A DNA stretch of 64,000 bases from Paramacrobiotus metropolitanus (Eukaryota; Tardigrada; Eutardigrada; Parachela; Macrobiotidae), in NCBI RefSeq assembly GCF_019649055.1, contig NW_026570308.1:248001-312000 (forward strand). The letters are read 5' to 3'. Under the pieces are notes generated by a model. It was not told the origin of the DNA. It worked only from the letters and a program-made list of their open reading frames with translations, and did not search any database. The translations under genes were made by a program, and so were the position numbers. This document shows positions 36,201 to 51,800 of the stretch, piece after piece. Numbering within the stretch: the first letter of the stretch is position 1; every line of letters starts with the position of its first letter.

Positions 36201-39200
36201 CTGTCTCCTGTACATTACTACTGCGAGTTCGTCAATAATGACCAGCCTATAATTTTCGTATTCATGTTACAGTTCCCCAAAAACGCTTCAACCAAAGCCG
36301 CAAAAGAAATTCAGCCCGATCTAAGTTTTCCGAACTCCCGTACATTGCTACTGCGGGTTCGCCAATAAAGACCCGGTCATAAGTTACGTGTTTACGTCAC
36401 GGTCACCTAAAAACTCTCCACCCGAGGTCCCGAAATAAATCTGTGCCGGGTTAAAATTTTCTGTCGCCTTGTACATTACCACGGCAGATTTGTTTATAGT
36501 GACCCGGTTATAATATACGTCACGGTTACCCAAAACGATCCACCCGGGGTCGCTAAAAAATCCGTCCGAAGCCAAAATTTCCTGTCTCCTGTACATTACT
36601 ACAACGAGTTCGTCAATACTGACTGGTTTTAAATTACGTATTCACGTCACGGTTTCCCAAAAACGCTCCACCCAAGGCCGCTAAAGAAATCCTTCCCGAT
36701 GCAAATTTTCCGACCCCCATACGTGCTTCTGCAGCTTCGTCAATAATGACCCGGTTATAAGTTACGTATTTACGTTACGGTCACCTAGAAACGCTTCACC
36801 CAAGGCCGCTAAAGAAATCCAGCCTGATATAAATTTTCCGACCTCCCGTATATTAGTACTGCGGGTTCTTCAATAAAGTTCCGGTCATAATTTACGTATT
36901 TACGTCACAATCACCCAAAAACGCGACACCCGGGGTCGCTAAAAAATTCTGGCCCGGGTCCAAATTTCTGGACACCTGTAGGTTACCACGGCGAATTCTT
37001 TATAATGACTCATTTATATTATACGTCACGGTTTCCCAAAAACGCTCCACCCGGTTTCGCTAAAAAAATCCGTCCGTAGCCCAAACTTTCTGTCTCCTGT
37101 ACATTACTACTGCGAGTTCGTCAATAATGACCAGCCTATAATTTTCGTATTCATGTTACAGTTCCCCAAAAACGCTTCAACCAAAGCCGCAAAAGAAATT
37201 CAGCCCGATCTAAGTTTTCCGAACTCCCGTACATTGCTACTGCGGGTTCGCCAATAAAGACCCGGTCATAAGTTACGTGTTTACGTCACGGTCACCTAAA
37301 AACTCTCCACCCGAGGTCCCGAAATAAATCTGTGCCGGGTTAAAATTTTCTGTCGCCTTGTACATTACCACGGCAGATTTGTTTATAGTGACCCGGTTAT
37401 AATATACGTCACGGTTACCCAAAAACGATCCACCCGGGGTCGCTAAAAAAATCCGTCCGAAGCCAAAATTTCCTGTCTCCTGTACATTACTACAACGAGT
37501 TCGTCAATACTGACCGGGTTTTAAATTACGTATTCACGTCACGGTTCCCCAAAAACGCTCCACCCAAGGCCGCTAAAGAAATCCCTCTCTATGCAAATTT
37601 TCCGACCCCCATACGTGCTTCTGCAGCTTCGTCAATAATGACCTGGTTATAAGTTACTTATTTACGTTACGGTCACCCAAAAACGCTTCACCCAAATCCG
37701 CTATAGAAATCCAGCCCGATTGAAATTTTCCGACCCCCCATACGTGCTTCTGCTGGTTCGTCAATAATGACCCGGTTATAAGTTACGTATTTACGTTACG
37801 GTCACCCAGAAACGCTTCACCCATTTCCGCTAAAGAAATCCAGCCCGATATAAATTTTCCGACCTCCCGTACATTAGTACTGCGGGTTCGTCAATAAAGT
37901 TCCGGTCATAATTTACGTATTTACGTCACGGTCACCCAAAAACGCGACACCCGGGGTCGCTAAAAAATTCTGGCCGGGTCCGAATTCCGGACACCCGTAC
38001 ATTACCACGGCGAATTTTTTTATACCGACCCTTTGATAGTATACGTCACGGTTCCCCAAAAACGATCCACCCGGGGTCGCTAAAAAAGTCCGTCCGTAGC
38101 CCAAACTTTCTGTCTCCTGTACATTACTACTGCGAGTTCGTCAATAATGACCAGGCTATAATTTTCGTATTCACGTTACAGTTCCCCAAAAACGCTTCAA
38201 CCAAAGCCGCAAAAGAAATTCAGCCCGATCTAAGTTTTCCGAACTCCCGTACATTGCTACTGCGGGTTCGCCAATAAAGACCCGGTCATAAGTTACCTGT
38301 TTACGTCACGGTCACCTAAAAACCCTCCACCCGAGGTCCCGAAATAAATCTGTGCCGGGTTAAAATTTTCTGTCGCCTTGTACATTACCACGGCAGATTT
38401 GTTTATAGTGACCCGGTTATAATATACGTCACGGTTACCCAAAAACGATCCACCCGGGGTCGCTAAAAAAATCCGTCCGAAGCCAAAATTTCCTGTCTCC
38501 TGTACATTACTACAACGAGTTCGTCAATACTGACCGGGTTTTAAATTACGTATTCACGTCACGGTTTCCCAAAAACGCTCCACCCAAGGCCGCTAAAGAA
38601 ATCCTTCCCGATGCAAATTTTCCGACCCCCATACGTGCTTCTGCAGCTTCGTCAATAATGACCCGGTTATAAGTTACGTATTTACGTTACGGTCACCTAG
38701 AAACGCTTCACCCAAGGCCGCTAAAGAAATCCAGCCTGATATAAATTTTCCGACCTCCCGTATATTAGTACTGCGGGTTCTTCAATAAAGTTCCGGTCAT
38801 AATTTACGTATTTACGTCACAATCACCCAAAAAACGCGACACCCGGGGTCGCTAAAAATTCTGGCCCGGGTCCAAATTTCTAGACACCTGTAGGTTACCA
38901 CGGCGAATTCTTTATAATGACTCATTTATATTATACGTCACGGTTTCCCAAAAACGCTCCACCCGGTTTCGCTAAAAAAATCCGTCCGTAGCCCAAACTT
39001 TCTGTCTCCTGTACATTACTACTGCGAGTTCGTCAATAATGACCAGGCTATAATTTTCGTATTCACGTTACAGTTCCTCCAAAAACGCTTCAACCAAAGC
39101 CGCAAAAGAAATTCAGCCCGATCTAAGTTTTCCGAACTCCCGCACATTGCTACTGCGGGTTCGCCAATAAAGACCCGGTCATAAGTTACGTGTTTACGCC

Positions 39201-39823
39201 ACGGTCACCTAAAAACTCTCCACCCGAGGTCCCGAAATAAATCTGTGCCGGGTAAAATTTTCTGTCGCCTTGTACATTACCACGGCAGATTTGTTTATAG
39301 TGACCCGGTTATAATATACGTCACGGTTACCCAAAACGATCCACCCGGGGTCGCTAAAAAATCCGTCCGAAGCCAAAATTTCCTGTCTCCTGTACATTAC
39401 TACAACGAGTTCGTCAATACTGACCGGGTTTTAAATTACGTATTCACGTCACGGTTCCCCAAAAACGCTCCACCCAAGGCCGCTAAAGAAATCCCTCTCT
39501 ATGCAAATTTTCCGACCCCCATACGTGCTTCTGCAGCTTCGTCAATAATGACCCGGTTATAAGTTACGTATTTACGTTACGGTCACCCAAAAACGCTTCA
39601 CCCAAATCCGCTATAGAAATCCAGCCCGATTGAAATTTTCCGACCCCCCATACGTGCTTCTGCTGGTTCGTCAATAATGACCCGGTTATAAGTTACGTAT
39701 TTACGTTACGGTCACCCAGAAACGCTTCACCCATTTCCGCTAAAGAAATCCAGCCCGATATAAATTTTCCGACCTCCCGTACATTAGTACTGCGGGTTCG
39801 TCAATAAAGTTCCGGTCATAATT
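36004..39823. repeat. Two tandem 1.91-kb higher-order units (15 monomers)
   Basis: The anchors at 36004, 37913 and 39823 are spaced 1909 and 1910 bp. The intervening monomer order largely agrees between the two units. The step is 15 monomers at 127.3 bp each. Confidence 0.85.
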
Positions 39824-42800
39824 TACGTATTTACGTCACGGTCACCCAAAAACGCGACACCCGGGGTCGCTAAAAAATTCTGGCCGGGTCCGAATTCCGG
39901 ACACCCGTACATTACCACGGCGAATTTTTTTATACTGACCCTTTGATAGTATACGTCACGGTTCCCCAAAAACGATCCACCCGGGGTCGCTAAAAAAATC
40001 CGTCCGTAGCCCAAACTTTCTGTCTCCTGTACATTACTACTGCGAGTTCGTCAATAATGACCAGGCTATAATTTTCGTATTCACGTTACAGTTCCCCAAA
40101 AACGCTTCAACCAAAGCCGCAAAAGAAATTCAGCCCGATCTAAGTTTTCCGAACTCCCGTACATTGCTACTGCGGGTTCGCCAATAAAGACCCGGTCATA
40201 AGTTACGTGTTTGCGTCACGGTCACCTAAAAACTCTCCACCCGAGGTCCCGAAATAAATCTGTGCCGGGTTAAAATTTTCTGTCGCTTTGTACATTACCA
40301 CAGCAGATTTGTTTATAGTGACCCGGTTATAATATACGTCACGGTTACCCAAAAACGATCCACCCGGGGTCGCTAAAAAAATCCGTCCGAAGCCAAAATT
40401 TCTGTCTCCTGTACATTACTACTGCGAGTTCGTCAATAATGACCAGGCTATAATTTTCGTATTCACGTTACAGTTCCCCAAAAACGCTTCAACCAAAGCC
40501 GCTAAAGAAATCCCTCCCGATGCAAATTTTCCGACCCCCATACGTGCTTCTGCAGCTTCGTCAATAATGACCCGGTTATAAGTTACGTATTTACGTTACG
40601 GTCACCCAAAAACGCTTCACCCAAGGCCGCTATAGAAATCCAGCCCGATTGAAATTTTCCGACCCCCCATACGTGCTTCTGCAGGTTCGTCAATAATGAC
40701 CCGGTTATAAGTTACGTATTTACGTTACGGTCACCTAGAAACGCTTCACCCAAGGCCGCTAAAGAAATCCAGCCTGATATAAATTTTCCGACCTCCCGTA
40801 TATTAGTACTGCGGGTTCTTCAATAAAGTTCCGGTCATAATTTACGTATTTACGTCACAATCACCCAAAAACGCGACACCTGTAGGTTACCACGGCGAAT
40901 TCTTTATAATGACTCATTTATATTATACGTCACGGTTTCCCAAAAACGCTCCACCCGGTTTCGCTAAAAAAATCCGTCCGTAGCCCAAACTTTCTGTCTC
41001 CTGTACATTACTACTGCGAGTTCGTCAATAATGACCAGGCTATAATTTTCGTATTCACGTTACAGTTCCCCAAAACGCTTCAACCAAAGCCGCAAAAGAA
41101 ATTCAGCCCGATCTAAGTTTTCCGAACTCCCGCACATTGCTACTGCGGGTTCGCCAATAAAGACCCGGTCATAAGTTACGTGTTTACGCCACGGTCACCT
41201 AAAAACTCTCCACCCGAGGTCCCGAAATAAATCTGTGCCGGGTTAAAATTTTCTGTCGCCTTGTACATTACCACGGCAGATTTGTTTATAGTGACCCGGT
41301 TATAATATACGTCACGGTTACCCAAAAACGATCCACCCGGGGTCGCTAAAAAAATCCGTCCGAAGCCAAAATTTCCTGTCTCCTGTACATTACTACAACG
41401 AGTTCGTCAATACTGACCGGGTTTTAAATTACGTATTCACGTCACGGTTCCCCAAAAACGCTCCACCCAAGGCCGCTAAAGAAATCCCTCTCTATGCAAA
41501 TTTTCCGACCCCCATACGTGCTTCTGCAGCTTCGTCAATAATGACCCGGTTATAAGTTACGTATTTACGTTACGGTCACCCAAAAACGCTTCACCCAAAT
41601 CCGCTATAGAAATCCAGCCCGATTGAAATTTTCCGACCCCCCATACGTGCTTCTGCAGGTTCGTCAATAATGACCCGGTTATAAGTTACGTATTTACGTT
41701 ACGGTCACCTAGAAACGCTTCACCCAAGGCCGCTAAAGAAATCCAGCCTGATATAAATTTTCCGACCTCCCGTATATTAGTACTGCGGGTTCTTCAATAA
41801 AGTTCCGGTCATAATTTACGTATTTACGTCACAATCACCCAAAAACGCGACACCCGGGGTCGCTAAAAAATTCTGGCCCGGGTCCAAATTTCTGGACACC
41901 TGTAGGTTACCACGGCGAATTCTTTATAATGACTCATTTATATTATACGTCACGGTTTTCCCAAAACGCTCCACCCGGTTTCGCTAAAAAAATCCGTCCG
42001 TAGCCCAAACTTTCTGTCTCCTGTACATTACTACTGCGAGTTCGTCAATAATGACCAGGCTATAATTTTCGTATTCACGTTACAGTTCCCCAAAAACGCT
42101 TCAACCAAAGCCGCAAAAGAAATTCAGCCCGATCTAAGTTTTCCGAACTCCCGCACATTGCTACTGCGGGTTCGCCAATAAAGACCCGGTCATAAGTTAC
42201 GTGTTTACGCCACGGTCACCTAAAAACTCTCCACCCGAGGTCCCGAAATAAATCTGTGCCGGGTTAAAATTTTCTGTCGCCTTGTACATTACCACGGCAG
42301 ATTTGTTTATAGTGACCCGGTTATAATATACGTCACGGTTACCCAAAAACGATCCACCCGGGGTCGCTAAAAAAATCCGTCCGAAGCCAAAATTTCCTGT
42401 CTCCTGTACATTACTACAACGAGTTCGTCAATACTGACCGGGTTTTAAATTACGTATTCACGTCACGGTTCCCCAAAAACGCTCCACCCAAGGCCGCTAA
42501 AGAAATCCCTCTCTATGCAAATTTTCCGACCCCCATACGTGCTTCTGCAGCTTCGTCAATAATGACCCGGTTATAAGTTACGTATTTACGTTACGGTCAC
42601 CCAAAAACGCTTCACCCAAATCCGCTATAGAAATCCAGCCCGATTGAAATTTTCCGACCCCCCATACGTGCTTCTGCTGGTTCGTCAATAATGACCCGGT
42701 TATAAGTTACGTATTTACGTTACGGTCACCCAGAAACGCTTCACCCATGGCCGCTAAAGAAATCCAGCCCGATATAAATTTTCCGACCTCCCGTACATTA

Positions 42801-42836
42801 GTACTGCGGGTTCGTCAATAAAGTTCCGGTCATAAT

Positions 42837-45800
42837 TTACGTATTTACGTCACGGTCACTCAAAACGCGACACCCGGGGTCGCTAAAATTCTGGCCGGGT
42901 CCGAATTCCGGACACCTGTACATTACCACGGCGAATTTTTTTATACTGACCCTTTGATAGTATACGTCACGGTTCCCCAAAAACGATCCACCCGGGGTCG
43001 CTAAAAAAGTCCGTCCGTAGCCCAAACTTTCTGTCTCCTGTACATTACTACTGCGAGTTCGTCAATAATGACCAGGCTATAATTTTCGTATTCACGTTAC
43101 AGTTCCCCAAAAACGCTTCAACCAAAGCCGCAAAAGAAATTCAGCCCGATCTAAGTTTTCCGAACTCCCGTACATTGCTACTGCGGGTTCGCCAATAAAG
43201 ACCCGGTCATAAGTTACGTGTTTACGTCACGGTCACCTAAAAACTCTCCACCCGAGGTCCCGAAATAAATCTGTGCCGGGTTAAAATTTTCTGTCGCCTT
43301 GTACATTACCACGGCAGATTTGTTTATAGTGACCCGGTTATAATATACGTCACGGTTACGCAAAACGATCCACCCGGGGTCGCTAAAAAATCCGTCCGAA
43401 GCCAAAATTTCCTGTCTCCTGTACATTACTACAACGAGTTCGTCAATACTGACCGGGTTTTAAATTACGTATTCACGTCACGGTTTCCCAAAAACGCTCC
43501 ACCCAAGGCCGCTAAAGAAATCCTTCCCGATGCAAATTTTCCGACCCCCATACGTGCTTCTGCAGCTTCGTCAATAATGACCCGGTTATAAGTTACGTAT
43601 TTACGTTACGGTCACCTAGAAACGCTTCACCCAAGGCCGCTAAAGAAATCCAGCCTGATATAAATTTTCCGAACTCCCGCACATTGCTACTGCGGGTTCG
43701 CCAATAAAGACCCGGTCATAAGTTACGTATTTACGTTACTGTCACCAAAAAACGCTACACCCGCAGTCGCTAAAAAATTCTAGCCCGGGTCCAAATTTCT
43801 GGACACCTGTAGGTTACCACGGCGAATTTTTTATAATGACCCATTTATATTATACGTCACGGTTCCCCAAAAACGCTCCACCCGTGGTCGCTAAAAATAT
43901 TCAGCCCGATGCAAATTTTCCGACCCCCCATACGTGCTTCTGCAGGTTCGTCAATAATGACCTGGTTATATGTTACGTATTTACGTTACGGTTACCCAAA
44001 AACGCTCCACCCGGGGTCGCTGAAAAATTCCGGCCCTGTCCAAATTCCGGACACCTGTACATTACCACTGCAATTTTTTTCATACTGACCCATTTTTAGT
44101 ATATGTCACGGTTCCCAAAAATGATCTACCCGGGGTCGCTAAAGAAATCCGTCCGTAGCCAAAATTTCCTGTCTCCTGTACATTACTACAACGGGTTTGT
44201 CAATACTGACCGGGTTTAAATTTACGTATTCACGTAACGGTTCCCCAAAACCGCTCCACCTAAGGCCGCTAAAGAAATCCAGCCCGATCTAAATTTTCCG
44301 ACCTCCCGTACATCAGTACTGCGGGTACGTCAATAAAGTTCCGGTCATAATTTACGTATTTACGTCACGGTCACCCAAAAACGCGACACCCGGGGTCGCT
44401 AAAAAATTCTGGCCGGGTCCGAATTCCGGACACCCGTACATTACCACGGCGAATTTTTTTATACTGACGCTTTGATAGTATACGTCACGGTTCCCCAAAA
44501 ACGATCCACCCGGGGTCGCTAAAAAAGTCCGTCCGTAGCCCAAACTTTCTGTCTCCTGTACATTACTACTGCGAGTTCGTCAATAATGACCAGGCTATAA
44601 TTTTCGTATTCACGTTACAGTTTCCCAAAAACGCTTCAACCAAAGCCGCAAAAGAAATTCAGCCCGATCTAAGTTTTCCGAACTCCCGTACATTGCTACT
44701 GCGGGTTCGCCAATAAAGACCCGGTCATAAGTTACGTGTTTGCGTCACGGTCACCTAAAAACTCTCCACCCGAGGTCCCGAAATAAATCAGTGCCGGGTT
44801 AAAATTTTCTGTCGCCTTGTACATTACCACGGCAGATTTGTTTATAGTGACCCGGTTATAATATACGTCACGGTTACCCAAAAACGATCCACCCGGGGTC
44901 GCTAAAAAAATCCGTCCGAAGCCAAAATTTCTGTCTCCTGTACATTACTACTGCTAGTTCGTCAATAATGACCAGGCTATAATTTTCGTATTCACGTTAC
45001 AGTTCCCCAAAAACGCTTCAACCAAAGCCGCTAAAGAAATCCCTCCCGATGCAAATTTTCCGACCCCCATACGTGCTTCTGCAGCTTCGTCAATAATGAC
45101 CCGGTTATAAGTTACGTATTTACGTTACGGTCACCCAAAAACGCTTCACCCAAGGCCGCTATAGAAATCCAGCCCGATTGAAATTTTCCGACCCCCATAC
45201 GTGCTTCTGCAGGTTCGTCAATAATGACCCGGTTATAAGTTACGTATTTACGTTACGGTCACCTAGAAACGCTTCACCCAAGGCCGCTAAAGAAATCCAG
45301 CCTGATATAAATTTTCCGACCTCCCGTATATTAGTACTGCGGGTTCTTCAATAAAGTTCCGGTCATAATTTACGTATTTACGTCACAATCACCCAAAAAC
45401 GCGACACCCGGGTCGCTAAAAATTCTGGCCCGGGTCCAAATTTCTGGACACCTGTAGGTTACCACGGCGAATTCTTTATAATGACTCATTTATATTATAC
45501 GTCACGGTTTTCCCAAAAACGCTCCACCCGGTTTCGCTAAAAAATCCGTCCGTAGCCCAAACTTTCTGTCTCCTGTACATTACTACTGCGAGTTCGTCAA
45601 TAATGACCAGGCTATAATTTTCGTATTCACGTTACAGTTCCCCAAAAACGCTTCAACCAAAGCCGCAAAAGAAATTCAGCCCGATCTAAGTTTTCCGAAC
45701 TCCCGCACATTGCTACTGCGGGTTCGCCAATAAAGACCCGGTCATAAGTTACGTGTTTACGCCACGGTCACCTAAAAACTCTCCACCCGAGGTCCCGAAA

Positions 45801-48800
45801 TAAATCTGTGCCGGGTTAAAATTTTCTGTCGCCTTGTACATTACCACGGCAGATTTGTTTATAGTGACCCGGTTATAATATACGTCACGGTTACGCAAAA
45901 ACGATCCACCCGGGGTCGCTAAAAAAATCCGTCCGAAGCCAAAATTTCCTGTCTCCTGTACATTACTACAACGAGTTCGTCAATACTGACCGGGTTTTAA
46001 ATTACGTATTCACGTCACGGTTCCCCAAAAACGCTCCACCCAAGGCCGCTAAAGAAATCCCTCTCTATGCAAATTTTCCGACCCCCATACGTGCTTCTGC
46101 AGCTTCGTCAATAATGACCCGGTTATAAGTTACGTATTTACGTTACGGTCACCCAAAAACGCTTCACCCAAATCCGCTATAGAAATCCAGCCCGATTGAA
46201 ATTTTCCGACCCCCCATACGTGCTTCTGCTGGTTCGTCAATAATGACCCGGTTATAAGTTACGTATTTACGTTACGGTCACCCAGAAACGCTTCACCCAT
46301 GGCCGCTAAAGAAATCCAGCCCGATATAAATTTTCCGACCTCCCGTACATTAGTACTGCGGGTTCGTCAATAAAGTTCCGGTCATAATTTACGTATTTAC
46401 GTCACGGTCACTCAAAAACGCGACACCCGGGGTCGCTAAAAAATTCTGGCCGGGTCCGAATTCCGGACACCCGTACATTACCACGGCGAATTTTTTTATA
46501 CTGACCCTTTGATAGTATACGTCACGGTTCCCCAAAAACGATCCACCCGGGGTCGCTAAAAAAGTCCGTCCGTAGCCCAAACTTTCTGTCTCCTGTACAT
46601 TACTACTGCGAGTTCGTCAATAATGACCAGGCTATAATTTTCGTATTCACGTTACAGTTCCCCAAAAACGCTTCAACCAAAGCCGCAAAAGAAATTCAGC
46701 CCGATCTAAGTTTTCCGAACTCCCGTACATTGCTACTGCGGGTTCGCCAATAAAGACCCGGTCATAAGTTACGTGTTTACGTCACGGTCACCTAAAAACT
46801 CTCCACCCGAGGTCCCGAAATAAATCTGTGCCGGGTTAAAATTTTCTGTCGCCTTGTACATTACCACGGCAGATTTGTTTATAGTGACCCGGTTATAATA
46901 TACGTCACGGTTACGCAAAAACGATCCACCCGGGGTCGCTAAAAAAATCCGTCCGAAGCCAAAATTTCCTGTCTCCTGTACATTACTACAACGAGTTCGT
47001 CAATACTGACCGGGTTTTAAATTACGTATTCACGTCACGGTTTCCCAAAAACGCTCCACCCAAGGCCGCTAAAGAAATCCTTCCCGATGCAAATTTTCCG
47101 ACCCCCATACGTGCTTCTGCAGCTTCGTCAATAATGACCCGGTTATAAGTTACGTATTTACGTTACGGTCACCTAGAAACGCTTCACCCAAGGCCGCTAA
47201 AGAAATCCAGCCTGATATAAATTTTCCGAACTCCCGCACATTGCTACTGCGGGTTCGCCAATAAAGACCCGGTCATAAGTTACGTATTTACGTTACTGTC
47301 ACCAAAAAACGCTACACCCGCAGTCGCTAAAAAATTCTAGCCCGGGTCCAAATTTCTGGACACCTGTAGGTTACCACGGCGAATTTTTTATAATGACCCA
47401 TTTATATTATACGTCACGGTTTCCCCAAAACGCTCCACCCGTGGTCGCTAAAAATATTCAGCCCGATGCAAATTTTCCGACCCCCCATACGTGCTTCTGC
47501 AGGTTCGTCAATAATGACCTGGTTATATGTTACGTATTTACGTTACGGTTACCCAAAAACGCTCCACCCGGGGTCGCTGAAAAATTCCGGCCCTGTCCAA
47601 ATTCCGGACACCTGTACATTACCACTGCAATTTTTTTCATACTGACCCATTTTTAGTATATGTCACGGTTCCCAAAAATGATCTACTCGGGGTCGCTAAA
47701 GAAATCCGTCCGTAGCCAAAATTTCCTGTCTCCTGTACATTACTACAACGGGTTTGTCAATACTGACCGGGTTTAAATTTACGTATTCACGTAACGGTTC
47801 CCCAAAACCGCTCCACCTAAGGCCGCTAAAGAAATCCAGCCCGATCTAAATTTTCCGACCTCCCGTACATCAGTACTGCGGGTACGTCAATAAAGTTCCG
47901 GTCATAATTTACGTATTTACGTCACGGTCACCCAAAAACGCGACACCCGGGGTCGCTAAAAAATTCTGGCCGGGTCCGAATTCCGGACACCCGTACATTA
48001 CCACGGCGAATTTTTTTATACTGACGCTTTGATAGTATACGTCACGGTTCCCCAAAAACGATCCACCCGGGGTCGCTAAAAAAGTCCGTCCGTAGCCCAA
48101 ACTTTCTGTCTCCTGTACATTACTACTGCGAGTTCGTCAATAATGACCAGGCTATAATTTTCGTATTCACGTTACAGTTTCCCAAAAACGCTTCACCCAA
48201 GGCCCCTAAAGAAATCCAGCCCGATTGAAATTTTCCGACCCCCCTTACGTGCTTCTGCAGGTTCTTCAATAATGACCCGGTTATAAGTTACGTATTTACG
48301 TTGCGGTCACCCAGAAACGCTTCACCCAAGGCCGCTGAAGAAATCCAGCCCGATATAAATTTTCAGACCTCCCGTACATTAGTACTGCGGGTTCGTCAAT
48401 AAAGTTCCGGTCATAATTTACGTATTCACGTCACGGTTCCCAAAACCGCTCCACCTAAGGCCGCTAAAGAAAGCCAGCCCGATCGAAATTTTCCGACCCC
48501 CCGTACATCAGTACTGCGGGTTCGTCAATAAAGTTCAGGTCATAAGTTACGTATTTACGTCACGGTCACCCAAAAACGCTCCACCCAGGGTCGCTAAAAA
48601 ATTCTGGTCGGGTCCAAATTTCCGGACACCTGTACATTACCACTGCAATTTTTTCATACTGACCCATTTATAGTATACGTCACGGTTCCCAAAATGATCT
48701 ACCCGGGGTCGCTAAAGAAATCCGTCCGTAGCCAAAATTTCCTGTCTCCTGTACATTACTACAACGGGTTTGTCAATACTGACCGGGTTTAAATTTACGT

Positions 48801-51800
48801 ATTCACGTAACGGTTTCCCAAGACCGCTCCACCTAAGGCCGCTAAAGAAATCCAGCCCGATCTAAATTTTCCGACCTCCCGTACATCAGTACTGCGGGTT
48901 CGTCAATAAAGTTCCGGTCATAATTTACGTATTTACGTCACGGTCACCCAAAACGCGACACCCGGGGTCGCTAAAAAATTCTGGCCGGGTCCGAATTCCG
49001 GACACCCGTACATTACCACGGCGAATTTTTTTATACTGACCCTTTGATAGTATACGTCACGGTTCCCCAAAAACGATCCACCCGGGGTCGCTAAAAAAGT
49101 CCGTCCGTAGCCCAAACTTTCTGTCTCCTGTACATTACTACTGCGAGTTCGTCAATAATGACCAGGCTATAATTTTCGTATTCACGTTACAGTGTTCCCA
49201 AAAACGCTTCAACCAAAGCCGCAAAAGAAATTCAGCCCGATCTAAGTTTTCCGAACTCCCGTACATTGCTACTGCGGGTTCGCCAATAAAGACCCGGTCA
49301 TAAGTTACGTGTTTGCGTCACGGTCACCTAAAAACTCTCCACCCGAGGTCCCGAAATAAATCAGTGCCGGGTTAAAATTTTCTGTCGCCTTGTACATTAC
49401 CACGGCAGATTTGTTTATAGTGACCCGGTTATAATATACGTCACGGTTACCCAAAAACGATCCACCCGGGGTCGCTAAAAAAATCCGTCCGAAGCCAAAA
49501 TTTCTGTCTCCTGTACATTACTACTGCTAGTTCGTCAATAATGACCAGGCTATAATTTTCGTATTCACGTTACAGTTCCCCAAAAACGCTTCAACCAAAG
49601 CCGCTAAAGAAATCCCTCCCGATGCAAATTTTCCGACCCCCATACGTGCTTCTGCAGCTTCGTCAATAATGACCCGGTTATAAGTTACGTATTTACGTTA
49701 CGGTCACCCAAAAACGCTTCACCCAAGGCCGCTATAGAAATCCAGCCCGATTGAAATTTTCCGACCCCCCATACGTGCTTCTGCAGGTTCGTCAATAATG
49801 ACCCGGTTATAAGTTACGTATTTACGTTACGGTCACCTAGAAACGCTTCACCCAAGGCCGCTAAAGAAATCCAGCCTGATATAAATTTTCCGACCTCCCG
49901 TATATTAGTACTGCGGGTTCTTCAATAAAGTTCCGGTCATAATTTACGTATTTACGTCACAATCACCCAAAAACGCGACACCCGGGGTCGCTAAAAAATT
50001 CTGGCCCGGGTCCAAATTTCTGGACACCTGTAGGTTACCACGGCGAATTCTTTATAATGACTCATTTATATTATACGTCACGGTTTCCCAAAAACGCTCC
50101 ACCCGGTTTCGCTAAAAAAATCCGTCCGTAGCCCAAACTTTCTGTCTCCTGTACATTACTACTGCGAGTTCGTCAATAATGACCAGGCTATAATTTTCGT
50201 ATTCACGTTACAGTTCCCCAAAACGCTTCAACCAAAGCCGCAAAAGAAATTCAGCCCGATCTAAGTTTTCCGAACTCCCGCACATTGCTACTGCGGGTTC
50301 GCCAATAAAGACCCGGTCATAAGTTACGTGTTTACGCCACGGTCACCTAAAAACTCTCCACCCGAGGTCCCGAAATAAATCTGTGCCGGGTTAAAATTTT
50401 CTGTCGCCTTGTACATTACCACGGCAGATTTGTTTATAGTGACCCGGTTATAATATACGTCACGGTTACGCAAAAACGATCCACCCGGGGTCGCTAAAAA
50501 ATCCGTCCGAAGCCAAAATTTCCTGTCTCCTGTACATTACTACAACGAGTTCGTCAATACTGACCGGGTTTTAAATTACGTATTCACGTCACGGTTCCCA
50601 AAAACGCTCCACCCAAGGCCGCTAAAGAAATCCTCTCTATGCAAATTTTCCGACCCCATACGTGCTTCTGCAGCTTCGTCAATAATGACCCGGTTATAAG
50701 TTACGTATTTACGTTACGGTCACCCAAAAACGCTTCACCCAAATCCGCTATAGAAATCCAGCCCGATTGAAATTTTCCGACCCCCCATACGTGCTTCTGC
50801 TGGTTCGTCAATAATGACCCGGTTATAAGTTACGTATTTACGTTACGGTCACCCAGAAACGCTTCACCCATGGCCGCTAAAGAAATCCAGCCCGATATAA
50901 ATTTTCCGACCTCCCGTACATTAGTACTGCGGGTTCGTCAATAAAGTTCCGGTCATAATTTACGTATTTACGTCACGGTCACTCAAAACGCGACACCCGG
51001 GGTCGCTAAAATTCTGGCCGGGTCCGAATTCCGGACACCCGTACATTACCACGGCGAATTTTTTTATACTGACCCTTTGATAGTATACGTCACGGTTCCC
51101 AAAAACGATCCACCTGGGGTCGCTAAAAAGTCCGTCCGTAGCCCAAACTTTCTGTCTCCTGTACATTACTACTGCGAGTTCGTCAATAATGACCAGGCTA
51201 TAATTTTCGTATTCACGTTACAGTTCCCCAAAAACGCTTCAACCAAAGCCGCAAAAGAAATTCAGCCCGATCTAAGTTTTCCGAACTCCCGTACATTGCT
51301 ACTGCGGGTTCGCCAATAAAGACCCGGTCATAAGTTACGTGTTTACGTCACGGTCACCTAAAAACTCTCCACCCGAGGTCCCGAAATAAATCTGTGCCGG
51401 GTTAAAATTTTCTGTCGCCTTGTACATTACCACGGCAGATTTGTTTATAGTGACCCGGTTATAATATACGTCACGGTTACGCAAAACGATCCACCCGGGG
51501 TCGCTAAAAAATCCGTCCGAAGCCAAAATTTCCTGTCTCCTGTACATTACTACAACGAGTTCGTCAATACTGACCGGGTTTTAAATTACGTATTCACGTC
51601 ACGGTTTCCCAAAAACGCTCCACCCAAGGCCGCTAAAGAAATCCTTCCCGATGCAAATTTTCCGACCCCCATACGTGCTTCTGCAGCTTCGTCAATAATG
51701 ACCCGGTTATAAGTTACGTATTTACGTTACGGTCACCTAGAAACGCTTCACCCAAGGCCGCTAAAGAAATCCAGCCTGATATAAATTTTCCGAACTCCCG

